This document shows positions 34,881 through 43,929 of a stretch of 64,000 nt of DNA, piece by piece. Origin of the DNA: Streptomyces anulatus (GTDB taxonomy: Bacteria; Actinomycetota; Actinomycetes; Streptomycetales; Streptomycetaceae); the NCBI RefSeq assembly GCF_000721175.1, contig NZ_JOEZ01000016.1, forward strand, positions 310,001 to 374,000. The letters run 5' to 3'. Within the stretch, counting starts at the first letter, position 1. Each line of letters opens with the position of its first letter. Under the pieces are notes generated by a model, which searched no databases, had not been told where the DNA came from, and saw only the letters and a program-made list of their open reading frames with translations. The position numbers and the translations under genes are program-made.

Positions 34881-37613
34881 CTACGCGTCGCCGCCCGCAG
34901 CGCCCGGATCGGCCGCGGCCACGTCCAGGAGCTCGTAGCGGTCGACCGCCGTCTTCAGGGCCGACCGGTCGATCTTGCCCTTCCTGGCCAGCTCGGTGAG
35001 GACCGCCAGCACGATCGACTGCGCGTCGATGTGGAAGAACCGGCGGGCCGCACCCCGGGTGTCCGCGAAGCCGAAGCCGTCCGCGCCCAGCGACTGGTAG
35101 GCGCCCGGCACCCAGCGCGCGATCTGGTCCGGAACCGAACGCATCCAGTCCGAGACCGCCACGAACGGGCCCTGGGCCGCTTCGAGCTTCCTGGTCACAT
35201 AGGGGACGCGCTGCTCCTCCTCCGGGTGCAGGAGGTTGTAGCGCTCCACGTCCACCGCCTCGCGGCGCAGCTCGTTCCAGGAGGTCGCCGACCAGACGTC
35301 CGCCTTGACGTTCCACTCGTCCGCGAGGATCTTCTGGGCCTCCAGGGCCCAGGGGACCGCCACGCCGGACGCCATGATCTGGGCCGGGATCTCGCCCTTC
35401 TCACCGGTGCTGAAGCGGTGGATGCCCTTGAGGATGCCCTCGACGTCCACGTCCTCGGGCTCGGCCGGATGCTGGATCGGCTCGTTGTAGACGGTGAGGT
35501 AGTAGAAGACGTCCTCGCTCGCCTCGCCGTACATCCGGCGCAGCCCGTCCTTCATGATGTGCGCGATCTCGAACCCGTACGCCGGGTCGTACGCGACGCA
35601 GCCCGGGTTCGTCGAGGCGAGCAGCTGCGAGTGGCCGTCCGCGTGCTGGAGCCCTTCACCGGTCAGCGTCGTACGGCCGGCGGTCGCGCCCAGCACGAAG
35701 CCGCGCGCGAGCTGGTCGGCCATCTGCCAGAACTGGTCGCCGGTGCGCTGGAACCCGAACATCGAGTAGAAGACGTACACCGGGATCAGCGGCTCGCCGT
35801 GCGTGGCGTACGCCGAGCCGGCCGCGATCAGCGAGGCCGTGCAGCCCGCCTCGGAGATGCCGTCGTGCAGCATCTGACCCGTCGGGGACTCCTTGTACGC
35901 GAGCAGCAGATCCCGGTCCACCGCCTCGTACTGCTGACCGAGCGGATTGTAGATCTTCGCACTCGGGAAGAACGCGTCCATGCCGAAAGTGCGGTACTCG
36001 TCGGGAGCGATCAGCACGAAACGCTTGCCGATCTCCTTGTCCCGCATGAGGTCCTTCAGGATACGGACGAACGCCATGGTGGTGGCGATCGACTGCGTAC
36101 CCGAACCCTTCTTCGCAGCCGCGTACGTCTTGTCCTCGGGCTGGGGGAGCGGCTTCGCGCGTACCACCCGGGTCGGGACGTAACCGCCCAGACCCTGGCG
36201 GCGGTCGTGCATGTACTGGATCTCCTCCGAGTCGCGGCCCGGGTGGTAGTAGGGCGGGTAGCCCTCGTCCAGCTGCTTGTCGGTGATCGGGATGTGCAGC
36301 CGGTCCCGGAAGCGCTTGAGGTCCTCGACCGTGAGCTTCTTCATCTGGTGGGTCGCGTTGCGGCCCTCGAAGTTCGGCCCCAGCGTCCAGCCCTTGACCG
36401 TCTGCGCCAGGATGACCGTCGGCTGCCCCTTGTGCGCCTTGGCCGCCGCGTAGGCCGCGTAGACCTTCTTGTGGTCGTGACCGCCGCGCCCCAGGTGCAG
36501 GATCTGCTGGTCGGACATGTCCTTGACCATGTCCCGCAGCCGCGGGTCGTCGCCGAAGAAGTGCTCGCGGATGTACGAACCGGTTTCCGTGGCGTACGTC
36601 TGGAACTGCCCGTCCGGCGTGGTGTTCAGCTTGTTGACCAGGATGCCCGTGCGGTCCTGCGCCAGCAGCGGGTCCCAGGAGCGGTCCCAGACCAGTTTGA
36701 TGACGTTCCAGCCGGCGCCCCGGAACTGCGACTCCAGCTCCTGGATGATCTTGCCGTTGCCGCGTACCGGGCCGTCCAGCCGCTGGAGGTTGCAGTTGAC
36801 CACGAAGGTCAGGTTGTCCAGGCCCTCGCGCGCGGCGATCGACAGCTGGCCCAGGGACTCCGGCTCGTCCATCTCGCCGTCGCCCAGATAGGCCCAGACG
36901 TGCGACTTGGAGGTGTCGGCGATGCCGCGCGCCTCCATGTAGCGGTTCATCCGCGCCTGGTAGATCGCGCCGAGCGGGCCGAGGCCCATCGAGACGGTCG
37001 GGAACTCCCAGAAGTCCGGCATCAGCCGCGGGTGCGGATAGCTGGACAGCCCGTTCGGTGCCTTCGACTTCTCCTGGCGGAACCCGTCGAGCTGCGCCTC
37101 GCTCAGCCGGTCGAGCAGGAACGCGCGGGCGTAGATCCCGGGGGAGGCGTGCCCCTGGAAGAAGATCTGGTCGCCGCCGTCGCCCTGGTCCTTGCCGCGG
37201 AAGAAGTGGTTGAAGCCCACGTCGTACAGCGAGGCGGAGGACGCGAACGTCGCGATGTGGCCGCCGACGCCGATCCCGGGACGCTGTGCCCGCGAGACCA
37301 TCACGGCGGCGTTCCAGCGGGTCGCGTTGAGGACCTTGCGCTCGATCTCCTCGTCGCCGGGGAAGAACGGCTCGTCCTTCGTGGCGATCGTGTTCACATA
37401 GTCCGTGCTGCGCATCTCCGGCACCGCGACGCGCTTCTCCCGCGCGCGTTCGATGAGCCGGAGCATCAGGTAGCGGGCCCGCTCACGGCCGCGCTCGTCG
37501 ACGGCGGCGTCGAGGGAGTCGAGCCATTCCCGGGTCTCTTCAGGATCGAAATCCGGGACCTGGCTCGGAAGGCCGCCAATGATGATCGGGTTGCGATCGG
37601 ATCCGGAAGCCAC
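34881..37613 (-). CDS. aceE: Pyruvate dehydrogenase E1 component (homodimeric AceE)
   Basis: 910 residues, normal length for the homodimeric E1. Oxidatively decarboxylates pyruvate with thiamine diphosphate and acetylates lipoyl-E2. The ThDP motif GDG (residues 254-256, '[12 protein letters not shown]') and its NCN partner (273-275, '[11 protein letters not shown]') are intact; '[20 protein letters not shown]' holds the active-site His. GTG start with GAAGGA 5 nt upstream. E2 and E3 genes are not in the window, so the complex is assembled from unlinked loci. A perfect hairpin and a TTGACA sequence lie upstream. Confidence 0.97.
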   Translation of the reverse strand: MASGSDRNPIIIGGLPSQVPDFDPEETREWLDSLDAAVDERGRERARYLMLRLIERAREKRVAVPEMRSTDYVNTIATKDEPFFPGDEEIERKVLNATRWNAAVMVSRAQRPGIGVGGHIATFASSASLYDVGFNHFFRGKDQGDGGDQIFFQGHASPGIYARAFLLDRLSEAQLDGFRQEKSKAPNGLSSYPHPRLMPDFWEFPTVSMGLGPLGAIYQARMNRYMEARGIADTSKSHVWAYLGDGEMDEPESLGQLSIAAREGLDNLTFVVNCNLQRLDGPVRGNGKIIQELESQFRGAGWNVIKLVWDRSWDPLLAQDRTGILVNKLNTTPDGQFQTYATETGSYIREHFFGDDPRLRDMVKDMSDQQILHLGRGGHDHKKVYAAYAAAKAHKGQPTVILAQTVKGWTLGPNFEGRNATHQMKKLTVEDLKRFRDRLHIPITDKQLDEGYPPYYHPGRDSEEIQYMHDRRQGLGGYVPTRVVRAKPLPQPEDKTYAAAKKGSGTQSIATTMAFVRILKDLMRDKEIGKRFVLIAPDEYRTFGMDAFFPSAKIYNPLGQQYEAVDRDLLLAYKESPTGQMLHDGISEAGCTASLIAAGSAYATHGEPLIPVYVFYSMFGFQRTGDQFWQMADQLARGFVLGATAGRTTLTGEGLQHADGHSQLLASTNPGCVAYDPAYGFEIAHIMKDGLRRMYGEASEDVFYYLTVYNEPIQHPAEPEDVDVEGILKGIHRFSTGEKGEIPAQIMASGVAVPWALEAQKILADEWNVKADVWSATSWNELRREAVDVERYNLLHPEEEQRVPYVTRKLEAAQGPFVAVSDWMRSVPDQIARWVPGAYQSLGADGFGFADTRGAARRFFHIDAQSIVLAVLTELARKGKIDRSALKTAVDRYELLDVAAADPGAAGGDA

Positions 37614-37654
37614 GCTGTTCCTTCGCTGTTCGGTGGTGCTCTACGGGGCCTGGC

Positions 37655-37687
37655 CCGGGGGTTGCGACCCCCGGACCACTCTGTCAA
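37655..37687 (-). promoter_or_regulatory. aceE upstream hairpin and candidate promoter
   Basis: On the minus strand, TTGACA at 37687-37682 is followed after 7 bp by the perfect palindrome CCGGGGGT-N4-ACCCCCGG (37674-37655), which would cover the -10 position. This looks like an operator inside the core promoter, or a leader hairpin. No consensus -10 hexamer is visible at 17-18 bp. Confidence 0.45.
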
Positions 37688-38119
37688 CTGTGTGTGCGCC
37701 GCCTCCATCGTGCTACCGCGAAGGCCCGAACGTCATCTCTACCGTGGGGTAACCCCGAGGTTCCGAAAAGTCGTCCATGGGGCACGAGTATGGGCAGTAC
37801 GCGGCTGGGTGCGGGCAAACCGCAACCTTACGCCCAAGGCGTCCAAGTGTTCCCAAAGGCTGTTCGACTCCGATTGGCGGATCGAAACCGCATAAGCTGA
37901 GGAAGGACGTAAACGGATGGAGCGACTCGGGGGAGACCTCGGGAAGCCGCCGTGGAGACATGCCGGAACTTGCGGCGACGTGGCAGGGAACGTCACCGTA
38001 TAGGCGGTCTCGCACGCCGGGTACTTGCGCGATTCGCCGAGCCCGTGTGGACTACGGCCAACGCCCCGCGCACGCGCGTGGCTGCAGCATTTTCCGAAGA
38101 CATGATCAGGAGGCAACCC
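37688..38119. other. Intergenic region between aceE and DUF3052 gene
   Basis: About 430 bp between divergent genes. Small frames on both strands lack codon-position bias; I see no gene. It is clearly less GC-rich than its flanks around 37780-37910 and 38010-38110, and must contain the promoters of both genes. Confidence 0.5.
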
Positions 38120-38557
38120 GTGAGCGCGACCGCGGACCACGCGGAGGAGCGGACCAACCCGGCAGCACGCCTGGGGTTCGAGCCCGGACAAGTGGTCCAG
38201 GAGATCGGCTACGACGAAGACGTCGAGCTGGAGCTCCGTGAGGGCATTGAGGCCACTACCGGCCAGGAACTCGTCGACGAGGAGTACGACGACGTCGCCG
38301 ACGTCGTCCTGCTCTGGTTCCGCGACGAGGACGGCGACCTTACGGACGCGCTGGTGGATGCCATTGGTCTGATCGAGGACGGCGGTACGGTCTGGCTGAT
38401 GACGCCGAAGACCGGCCGTGACGGATACGTCGAACCGAGCGACATCAATGAGGCTGCCCAGACAGCCGGTCTCGCCCAGACCAAGAGCATCAGCGCGGGC
38501 AAGGACTGGACGGGCAGCCGTCTGGTCACCCCCAAGGGGGCCAAGGCCAAGCGCTGA
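38120..38557 (+). CDS. DUF3052 family protein
   Basis: 145 residues, acidic, no membrane segment. Conserved core: 'AARLGFEPGQVVQEIGYDED', then 'VADVVLLWFRDEDGDLTDAL' and 'TVWLMTPKTGRDGYVEPSDI'. Conserved across actinobacteria between aceE and a peroxiredoxin; function unknown. GTG at 38120 with a perfect AGGAGG 7 nt upstream decides the start over earlier in-frame ATGs. Confidence 0.88.
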   Translation: MSATADHAEERTNPAARLGFEPGQVVQEIGYDEDVELELREGIEATTGQELVDEEYDDVADVVLLWFRDEDGDLTDALVDAIGLIEDGGTVWLMTPKTGRDGYVEPSDINEAAQTAGLAQTKSISAGKDWTGSRLVTPKGAKAKR

Positions 38558-38726
38558 ACCACGTTTCGCACCACCCCGGGGCCCTCACGGACGCATACAG
38601 CGCCCGTGGGGGCCTTCGTACGCCCACGGCCCGTCCGCGACCGGCCCGGGGCCCCTGCGTAGGGTGGGCGTCACCCGGACGGCCCCGGCCCGGGATGCGG
38701 AGAAGCGGCGAAGGGATACGTGTTCC

Positions 38727-39185
38727 ATGACGATCGAGGTCGGCAGTCAGGCCCCGGACTTCCAGCTCAAGGACAACCACGGCCGGACCGTGCGGCTGTC
38801 GGAGTTCCGCGGTGAGAAGAACGTGGTGCTGGTGTTCTACCCGTTCGCCTTCACCGGCGTCTGCACCGGCGAGCTGTGCGCGCTCCGCGACGAGCTGCCC
38901 CGCTTCGAGGACGAGGGCGCCCAGCTCCTCGCCGTCTCCAACGACTCCATCCACACCCTGCGGGTCTACGCCGAGCAGGAGGGCCTGGAGTACCCGCTGC
39001 TGTCCGACTTCTGGCCGCACGGGGAGACCTCGCGGGCGTACGGCGTCTTCGACGAGGACAAGGGCTGCGCGGTGCGCGGCACCTTCGTCATCGACAAGGA
39101 GGGCACCGTCCGCTGGAGCGTCGTGAACGGCCTGCCGGACGCCCGTGACCTGAACGACTACGTCAAGGCGCTCGAAGCGCTCTGA
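38727..39185 (+). CDS. AhpE-like peroxiredoxin
   Basis: 152 residues, thioredoxin fold. Peroxidatic Cys46 in 'FAFTGVCTGELCALRDEL' with the TxxC context of AhpE; Cys51 close by could resolve. Later 'GCAVRGTFVIDKEGTVRW' contains a third Cys. Reduces hydroperoxides and peroxynitrite using mycothiol or thioredoxin-type donors (family knowledge). ATG at 38727 with AAGGGA upstream; the in-frame extension covers the previous gene and is not real. Confidence 0.93.
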   Translation: MTIEVGSQAPDFQLKDNHGRTVRLSEFRGEKNVVLVFYPFAFTGVCTGELCALRDELPRFEDEGAQLLAVSNDSIHTLRVYAEQEGLEYPLLSDFWPHGETSRAYGVFDEDKGCAVRGTFVIDKEGTVRWSVVNGLPDARDLNDYVKALEAL

Positions 39186-39323
39186 GACGATCTCCTGGCG
39201 ACGCCCGGTCAAAAGCCTGTTTTGGCCGGGAACCGGTCACTAGGATCCAATCGTTGATCCGATGCCAACGAACGACGGGGACGCTGGTGTCTGCCGGCCC
39301 CTGAGAAAACTACTGGAGGACTC

Positions 39324-39899
39324 GTGGGAGTCAGCCTCAGCAAGGGCGGCAACGTCTCGCTGACCAAGGCCGCGCCCAACCTGACCGCGGTCATCGTCGG
39401 TCTGGGCTGGGACGCCCGCACCACCACCGGGGGTGACTTCGACCTCGACGCCAGCGCTCTGCTGACGAACCCCGAGGGCAAGGTCGCCACCGACGGCAAT
39501 TTCGTCTTCTTCAACAACCTGAAGAGCCCCGACGGCTCCGTCGAGCACACCGGTGACAACACCACCGGTGAGGGCGAGGGCGACGACGAGGTCATCAAGG
39601 TGAACCTCGCCGGTGTCCCGGCCGACGTCGACAAGATCGTCTTCCCGGTCTCGATCTACGAGGCCGAGAGCCGTCAGCAGAGCTTCGGCCAGGTCCGCAA
39701 CGCGTACATCCGCGTGGTCAACCAGGCCGACAACACGGAGCTCGCCCGCTACGACCTGAGCGAGGACGCCTCGACGGAGACCGCCATGGTCTTCGGCGAG
39801 CTGTACCGCAACGGCGCCGAGTGGAAGTTCCGCGCCATCGGCCAGGGGTACGCCTCCGGCCTGCGCGGCATCGCCCAGGACTTCGGCGTCAACGTCTGA
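39324..39899 (+). CDS. terD: TerD family calcium-binding stress protein, copy 1
   Basis: 191 residues. '[20 protein letters not shown]' starts the domain; acidic calcium ligands lie in '[20 protein letters not shown]' and '[20 protein letters not shown]'; '[17 protein letters not shown]' and '[17 protein letters not shown]' end it. TerD proteins bind Ca2+ at the membrane with TerC; in Streptomyces they affect development and stress tolerance. GTG start with GGAGG 4-5 nt upstream. First of three TerD-domain genes in the locus. Confidence 0.95.
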   Translation: MGVSLSKGGNVSLTKAAPNLTAVIVGLGWDARTTTGGDFDLDASALLTNPEGKVATDGNFVFFNNLKSPDGSVEHTGDNTTGEGEGDDEVIKVNLAGVPADVDKIVFPVSIYEAESRQQSFGQVRNAYIRVVNQADNTELARYDLSEDASTETAMVFGELYRNGAEWKFRAIGQGYASGLRGIAQDFGVNV

Positions 39900-39945
39900 C
39901 GTTCTGGGCCCAGGGGGTGTCCGGCACTGATCCGCCGGCACCCCT

Positions 39946-39993
39946 GACCGGGCGCTTTCGACGCCCGCCCCCGGGCGTCGGAAGCGCCCGGTC
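39946..39993 (+). terminator. 22-bp hairpin between the two terD genes
   Basis: Arms of 22 nt (39946-39967 and 39972-39993) pair with a single G-U wobble around a CCCC loop. It is one of the strongest hairpins in the window and should terminate or attenuate transcription between the two terD genes, or protect the upstream mRNA's 3' end. Confidence 0.8.
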
Positions 39994-40021
39994 ACGTTTA
40001 CACGACTCGGGGAGGACACAC

Positions 40022-40597
40022 ATGGGCGTCACGCTCGCCAAGGGAGGCAATGTCTCCCTCTCCAAGGTCGCACCCAACCTCACCCAGGTGCTGGTCGGGC
40101 TCGGCTGGGACGCACGCTCCACCACAGGAGCAGCCTTCGACCTCGACGCCAGCGCACTGCTGTGCCAGTCCGGCCGGGTGCTCGGTGACGAGTGGTTCGT
40201 CTTCTACAACAACCTCACGAGCCCGGACGGCTCCGTCGAGCACACCGGCGACAACCTCACCGGTGAGGGCGACGGCGACGACGAGTCCGTCATCGTCCGT
40301 CTCGACCAGGTCCCCGCCCACTGCGACAAGATCGTCTTCCCGGTATCGATCCACGACGCGGACAACCGGGGCCAGGCGTTCGGCCAGGTCAGCAACGCTT
40401 TCATACGGGTGGTCAATCAGGCCGACGGCCAGGAACTGGCCCGCTACGACCTGAGCGAGGACGCCTCGACGGAGACCGCGATGATCTTCGGAGAGCTCTA
40501 CCGGTACAACGGCGAGTGGAAGTTCCGTGCAGTCGGCCAGGGGTACGCGTCAGGCCTGCGAGGCATCGCTCTAGACTTCGGCGTCAACGTTTCATAA
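40022..40597 (+). CDS. terD: TerD family calcium-binding stress protein, copy 2
   Basis: 191 residues, close paralogue of the preceding gene: '[20 protein letters not shown]', '[18 protein letters not shown]', '[20 protein letters not shown]'. The acidic calcium motifs are kept; it carries two Cys (in 'LLCQSG' and 'PAHCDKI') absent from copy 1. GGGGAGG lies 7-8 nt before the ATG. A tandem duplication with conserved length but a different codon history. Followed by the membrane gene after 69 bp. Confidence 0.95.
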   Translation: MGVTLAKGGNVSLSKVAPNLTQVLVGLGWDARSTTGAAFDLDASALLCQSGRVLGDEWFVFYNNLTSPDGSVEHTGDNLTGEGDGDDESVIVRLDQVPAHCDKIVFPVSIHDADNRGQAFGQVSNAFIRVVNQADGQELARYDLSEDASTETAMIFGELYRYNGEWKFRAVGQGYASGLRGIALDFGVNVS

Positions 40598-40666
40598 CGC
40601 CGCGCACGGCGCGGGGGGCCCCGGCACACCGGGGGAGGCCCTTTACATAACACGATGGGGTAGCCA

Positions 40667-41818
40667 GTGGTTCTCAAAACCTTCGGCTGGTCGTTCGCGG
40701 TCACCGCGCTCGGCCTGGTCGCAGCGATTCTCTACGGGGGGTGGCAGGCGTTCGGCATCGTCGCGATCCTGTCCGTCCTGGAGATCTCGCTGTCCTTCGA
40801 CAACGCGGTGATCAACGCCGGAATCCTGAAGAAGATGAATGCCTTCTGGCAGAAGATCTTCCTCACCATCGGCATCCTCATCGCCGTCTTCGGTATGCGA
40901 CTGGTGTTCCCCGTCGTGATCGTGGCCGTGAGCGCCCAGCTCGGCCCGATCGAGGCCATCGACCTGTCCTTCAACGACCCGGACAGGTACAAGGAACTGG
41001 TGACGGACGCCCATCCGTCGATCGCCGCCTTCGGTGGCATGTTCCTGCTGATGATCTTCCTCGACTTCATCTTCGACGAGGACCGGGACATCCACTGGCT
41101 GCGCTGGATCGAGCGTCCGCTCGCCAAGCTCGGCAAGGTCGACATGCTGTCGGTCTGCGTCGCGCTGATCATCCTGCTCATCACCGCCACGACCTTCGCG
41201 ACCCAGGCCCACCAGCACGGTGGCGGGCACGCCGACAAGGCGGCGACGGTCATGCTCTCCGGCATCGCCGGTCTGATCACCTACCTCATCGTCGGCGGGC
41301 TCTCCGGATTCTTCGAGAACAAGCTCGAAGAGGAGGAGGAGCGCGAGCACGAGGCCGAGGAAGAGGCCAAGAAGAAGGGCAAGCCCGTCACCGGGGTCGC
41401 CCTCGCCGGAAAGGCCGCGTTCTTCCTCTTCCTCTACCTGGAAGTCCTGGACGCCTCGTTCTCCTTCGACGGTGTCATCGGCGCCTTCGCCATCACCAAC
41501 GAGATCGTGCTGATGGCCCTCGGCCTCGGCATCGGCGCCATGTACGTCCGTTCGCTCACCGTCTACCTGGTGCGCGAGGGCACGCTCGACGACTACGTCT
41601 ACCTGGAGCACGGCGCGCACTACGCGATCGGCGCGCTCTCCGTCATCCTGCTGATCACCATCCAGTACGAGATCAACGAGCTCATCACCGGTTCGGTCGG
41701 CGTGGTCCTGATCGGACTCTCCTTCTGGTCCTCGGTCAAGCGCAACCGTGCGCTCGTCGCGGAATCCGGCGAGGGTGCAGGATCGGGAAGCAAGGCCGAA
41801 GTGTCCTCCGGGGTGTGA
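40667..41818 (+). CDS. DUF475/TerC-like integral membrane protein
   Basis: 383 residues, nine or so membrane helices. TerC-superfamily signatures occur twice: 'VLEISLSFDNAVINAGILK' near residue 38, and 'YLEVLDASFSFDGVIGAFA' near 260, each with a membrane-embedded acidic residue plus Asp-Asn/Gly. A charged cytoplasmic coil 'ENKLEEEEEREHEAEEEAKK' joins the halves. TerC proteins are proposed to move metal ions (Mn2+/Ca2+) and to anchor TerD. GTG start at 40667. It sits between TerD and TerA-like genes, as expected for the Ter membrane complex. Confidence 0.88.
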   Translation: MVLKTFGWSFAVTALGLVAAILYGGWQAFGIVAILSVLEISLSFDNAVINAGILKKMNAFWQKIFLTIGILIAVFGMRLVFPVVIVAVSAQLGPIEAIDLSFNDPDRYKELVTDAHPSIAAFGGMFLLMIFLDFIFDEDRDIHWLRWIERPLAKLGKVDMLSVCVALIILLITATTFATQAHQHGGGHADKAATVMLSGIAGLITYLIVGGLSGFFENKLEEEEEREHEAEEEAKKKGKPVTGVALAGKAAFFLFLYLEVLDASFSFDGVIGAFAITNEIVLMALGLGIGAMYVRSLTVYLVREGTLDDYVYLEHGAHYAIGALSVILLITIQYEINELITGSVGVVLIGLSFWSSVKRNRALVAESGEGAGSGSKAEVSSGV

Positions 41819-41842
41819 CCCGGTAGGGATTGAGGAACGCTC

Positions 41843-41910
41843 TCTGCGGGGCGGCCCACACGGCGACGGCTCTCGGGATCTCCCGGACCCGGCCCGGTGG
41901 CCGCCCCGCA
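41843..41910 (+). repeat. 13-bp inverted repeat around a 42-nt loop
   Basis: CTGCGGGGCGGCC (41843-41855) and its exact complement (41898-41910) lie between the DUF475 gene and the TerA-like gene. The loop has an internal hairpin (CTCGGGATCTCCCGG region). It could terminate, process or attenuate the transcript within the ter operon. Confidence 0.6.
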
Positions 41911-41948
41911 GTGATGTCCGGGGCGCGCGGGAACAGGTGGGGGTTGGT

Positions 41949-42683
41949 ATGGGATTCTTCGACGGCCTGTGGCCGGGGCGCGCGGCGCAGTTCGACTCGG
42001 GCAACTCGACGTCGAGCGCGATCGTGCTGTCCAAGCGGAACGCCACGATCTCGCTCAGCAAACAGGGGGCCCTGTCGGGCAACCTCCGGGTCAATCTGTC
42101 CTGGCGGATGCGGACCTCGGACATCGAGGGCCGCTCACGCCAGAGCGGCAGGCTGCGGCGCCCCCTCAAGCTCTTCCAGCCCGAGGTGGTCCAGGCGCAC
42201 ACCCAGGGCGTCGTCAACGTCGACCTGGACCTCGGCTGCATGTACGAGCTGACGGACGGCACCAGGGGGGTCGTGCAGCCCTTGGGCAGCCTGATCGGCG
42301 ACCTCAACGGCCCGCCCTACGTCCGGCTCAGCGGCGACGACCGCTTCGGTGCACCCTCGGGGGAGACGGTCTACGTCAACCTCGACCAGCGCGACCAGAT
42401 CAAGCGGCTGCTGTTCTTCGTCTACATCTACGACCGGACGCCCGCGTTCGACCGTACCCACGCCAAGGTCACGCTCTACCCGGGCAACGGCCCGCGCATC
42501 GAGATCGAGCTGGACGAACGCGCACCGCAGGCCCGCTCCTGCGCCGTGTTCACCGTGGAGAACATCAAGGACGAGCTGATCGTGCGCCGCGAGGTGAAGT
42601 TCGTGTACGGCTTCCAGTCGGAGCTGGACCGGCTGTACGGCTACGGCATGCAGTGGGGGCGCGGCTACAAGTCCCGGACCTGA
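41949..42683 (+). CDS. TerA/TerD-superfamily tellurium resistance-like protein
   Basis: 244 residues. A variant Ter domain: 'GNSTSSAIVLSKRNATISLS' at the N-terminus aligns with the 'LSKGGNVSL' strand of TerD; 'VVNVDLDLGCMYELTDGTRG' and 'SLIGDLNGPPYVRLSGDDRF' supply acidic loops; the C-terminal 'VENIKDELIVRREVKFVYG' resembles TerA. It lacks the strict calcium-ligand pattern of TerD. ATG at 41949 with a G-rich stretch upstream. Probably works with the adjacent membrane protein. Confidence 0.82.
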   Translation: MGFFDGLWPGRAAQFDSGNSTSSAIVLSKRNATISLSKQGALSGNLRVNLSWRMRTSDIEGRSRQSGRLRRPLKLFQPEVVQAHTQGVVNVDLDLGCMYELTDGTRGVVQPLGSLIGDLNGPPYVRLSGDDRFGAPSGETVYVNLDQRDQIKRLLFFVYIYDRTPAFDRTHAKVTLYPGNGPRIEIELDERAPQARSCAVFTVENIKDELIVRREVKFVYGFQSELDRLYGYGMQWGRGYKSRT

Positions 42684-42820
42684 GCCCGGGCTCCTGAGAA
42701 GGCCGGACGCGAGTCGCTGGCCGCGGAAGAGATGCTGGCGCTGTTCCGGGCGGGCGTCAGTCGGAGGCCCTGGACCGTTTCCACCGTACGAGGCGGCTCC
42801 TCGCCCAGGACCGGACGACC

Positions 42821-43708
42821 TCAGGACCGGACGAACTGCGGACCTTGTGGAGGCAGCACGAAATGGGGGTCGGGCGCGTGCGCGGCGGCTGCCGCGGGCT
42901 GCGGATAGCCGTACGCGGGCGGCTCGGCGGCCGGCTGCGGATAGCCGTACGCCGGCTGGTGAGGCGCAGCGGCGGCAGCGGGGTGCGCGACCGGCGGCGG
43001 GTAGCCGTAGGAGGGCTGCTGGTGCTGGACCGTGGCCTGGGAGTCGGGCCCGGGCCCCGGCGGTACGGCCGGAGGCGGGGGCACGGCGGCCGGGAGGGCC
43101 CCCGGGCCCACCGCGGCGGGTCCGTCCTGAGCCTCGTTCGCCCCTGCCGCCCCGTGCGCCGCCTCCGACTCGTCCACCGAGATACCGAAGGCGGTGGCCA
43201 GGCCGATCAGACCGGTGGGATAGCCCTGGCCGACCGCGCGGAACTTCCACCCCTCGCCGCGGCGGTAGAGCTCGCCGCAGATGATCGCCGTCTCTTCACC
43301 GGTCTCCGGCCGGACATCGAACACCGCCAGCGGCTCGCCCTCGGCGAACGCGGCGTCGAAGAGGAGTATCCGCAGGTCCGGGACCTGTTCGAAGGCGGCC
43401 CCGTCGGAGGAGGCCGCGATGACCACCTGGTCCACCGAGGCGTCGAGCGCCCCGAGATCTGCCTCGACCGTGTCCGTCAGCCCTTCCGGGACACTGCGCT
43501 TCGGCAGCCGCCGGACCAGGCCGGAGGGGTGCCGGGGCTGGTTGTAGAAGACGAAGTCCTCGTCGGACCGCACCCGCCCGGACGCACCGAGGAGCAGGGC
43601 GGAGGCGTCCACGTCGGGGACCTCGGTGCCCGGGGTCCAGCGCAGCACGGCCCGGACGGCCGCGGCATCGACGGGGACGTTCGAGCCCTTCAGCATCGTG
43701 TGCGTCAT
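42821..43708 (-). CDS. TerD-domain protein with Pro/Tyr/Gly-rich repeat tail
   Basis: 295 residues. N-terminal TerD domain (1-180): 'LKGSNVPVDAAAVRAVLRWT', 'DVDASALLLGASGRV', 'RPETGEETAIICGELYRRGE', 'GYPTGLIGLATAFGISVDES'. The acidic calcium stretch between is largely lost. The C-terminal 115 residues are low-complexity with three repeats of the type PAYGYPQP, a WW/SH3-like binding or phase-separating tail. ATG at 43708 is favoured by spacing; ATG at 43717 is possible. Divergent from the lyase operon. Confidence 0.87.
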   Translation of the reverse strand: MTHTMLKGSNVPVDAAAVRAVLRWTPGTEVPDVDASALLLGASGRVRSDEDFVFYNQPRHPSGLVRRLPKRSVPEGLTDTVEADLGALDASVDQVVIAASSDGAAFEQVPDLRILLFDAAFAEGEPLAVFDVRPETGEETAIICGELYRRGEGWKFRAVGQGYPTGLIGLATAFGISVDESEAAHGAAGANEAQDGPAAVGPGALPAAVPPPPAVPPGPGPDSQATVQHQQPSYGYPPPVAHPAAAAAPHQPAYGYPQPAAEPPAYGYPQPAAAAAHAPDPHFVLPPQGPQFVRS

Positions 43709-43858
43709 GACCGTCATCCTGCCTGCTGGGGGCCCGTGCGGACAACGCGGGGGGCGGCACGACCTTGCCCGGCGGCGGTTCGGGCAGGGCGCGACGATAC
43801 CGCGGGAGGGGGTCGGACAAGAGCCGGGTAACCGGAAATTCATGTACATGGGGAACTG

Positions 43859-43908
43859 TTGACACCCGTCCGTACGTACTATTACCGGCCATACGTTGTT
43901 CGGCCGGT
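43859..43908 (+). promoter_or_regulatory. Candidate promoter/operator of the Ter biosynthetic operon
   Basis: TTGACA at 43859-43864 followed by TATTAC at 43880-43885 (15-bp spacer, short) and the inverted repeat ACCGGCC-N11-GGCCGGT at 43884-43908, just upstream of the lyase gene. The region is unusually AT-rich for the window, as expected of a regulated promoter. Confidence 0.5.
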
Positions 43909-43929
43909 CAGGCAGTTCGGGGGAAAATC

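Noticed and set aside
35031..37895. Plus-strand frame of 954 codons opposite aceE
   Set aside because: It is the antisense shadow of aceE, rich in Arg, Val, Leu and Asp runs typical of GC-rich shadows, and has no domain.
39220..39260. Possible ECF sigma-factor promoter (GGGAAC ... GTT) upstream of the first terD
   Set aside because: Spacing is 19 bp and the -10 match is weak; not distinguishable from chance in a GC-rich region.
42684..42820. Coding-like stretch (ESLAAEEMLALFRAG) after the TerA-like gene
   Set aside because: Too short, with no start or consistent frame; could be a relic but the evidence is insufficient.
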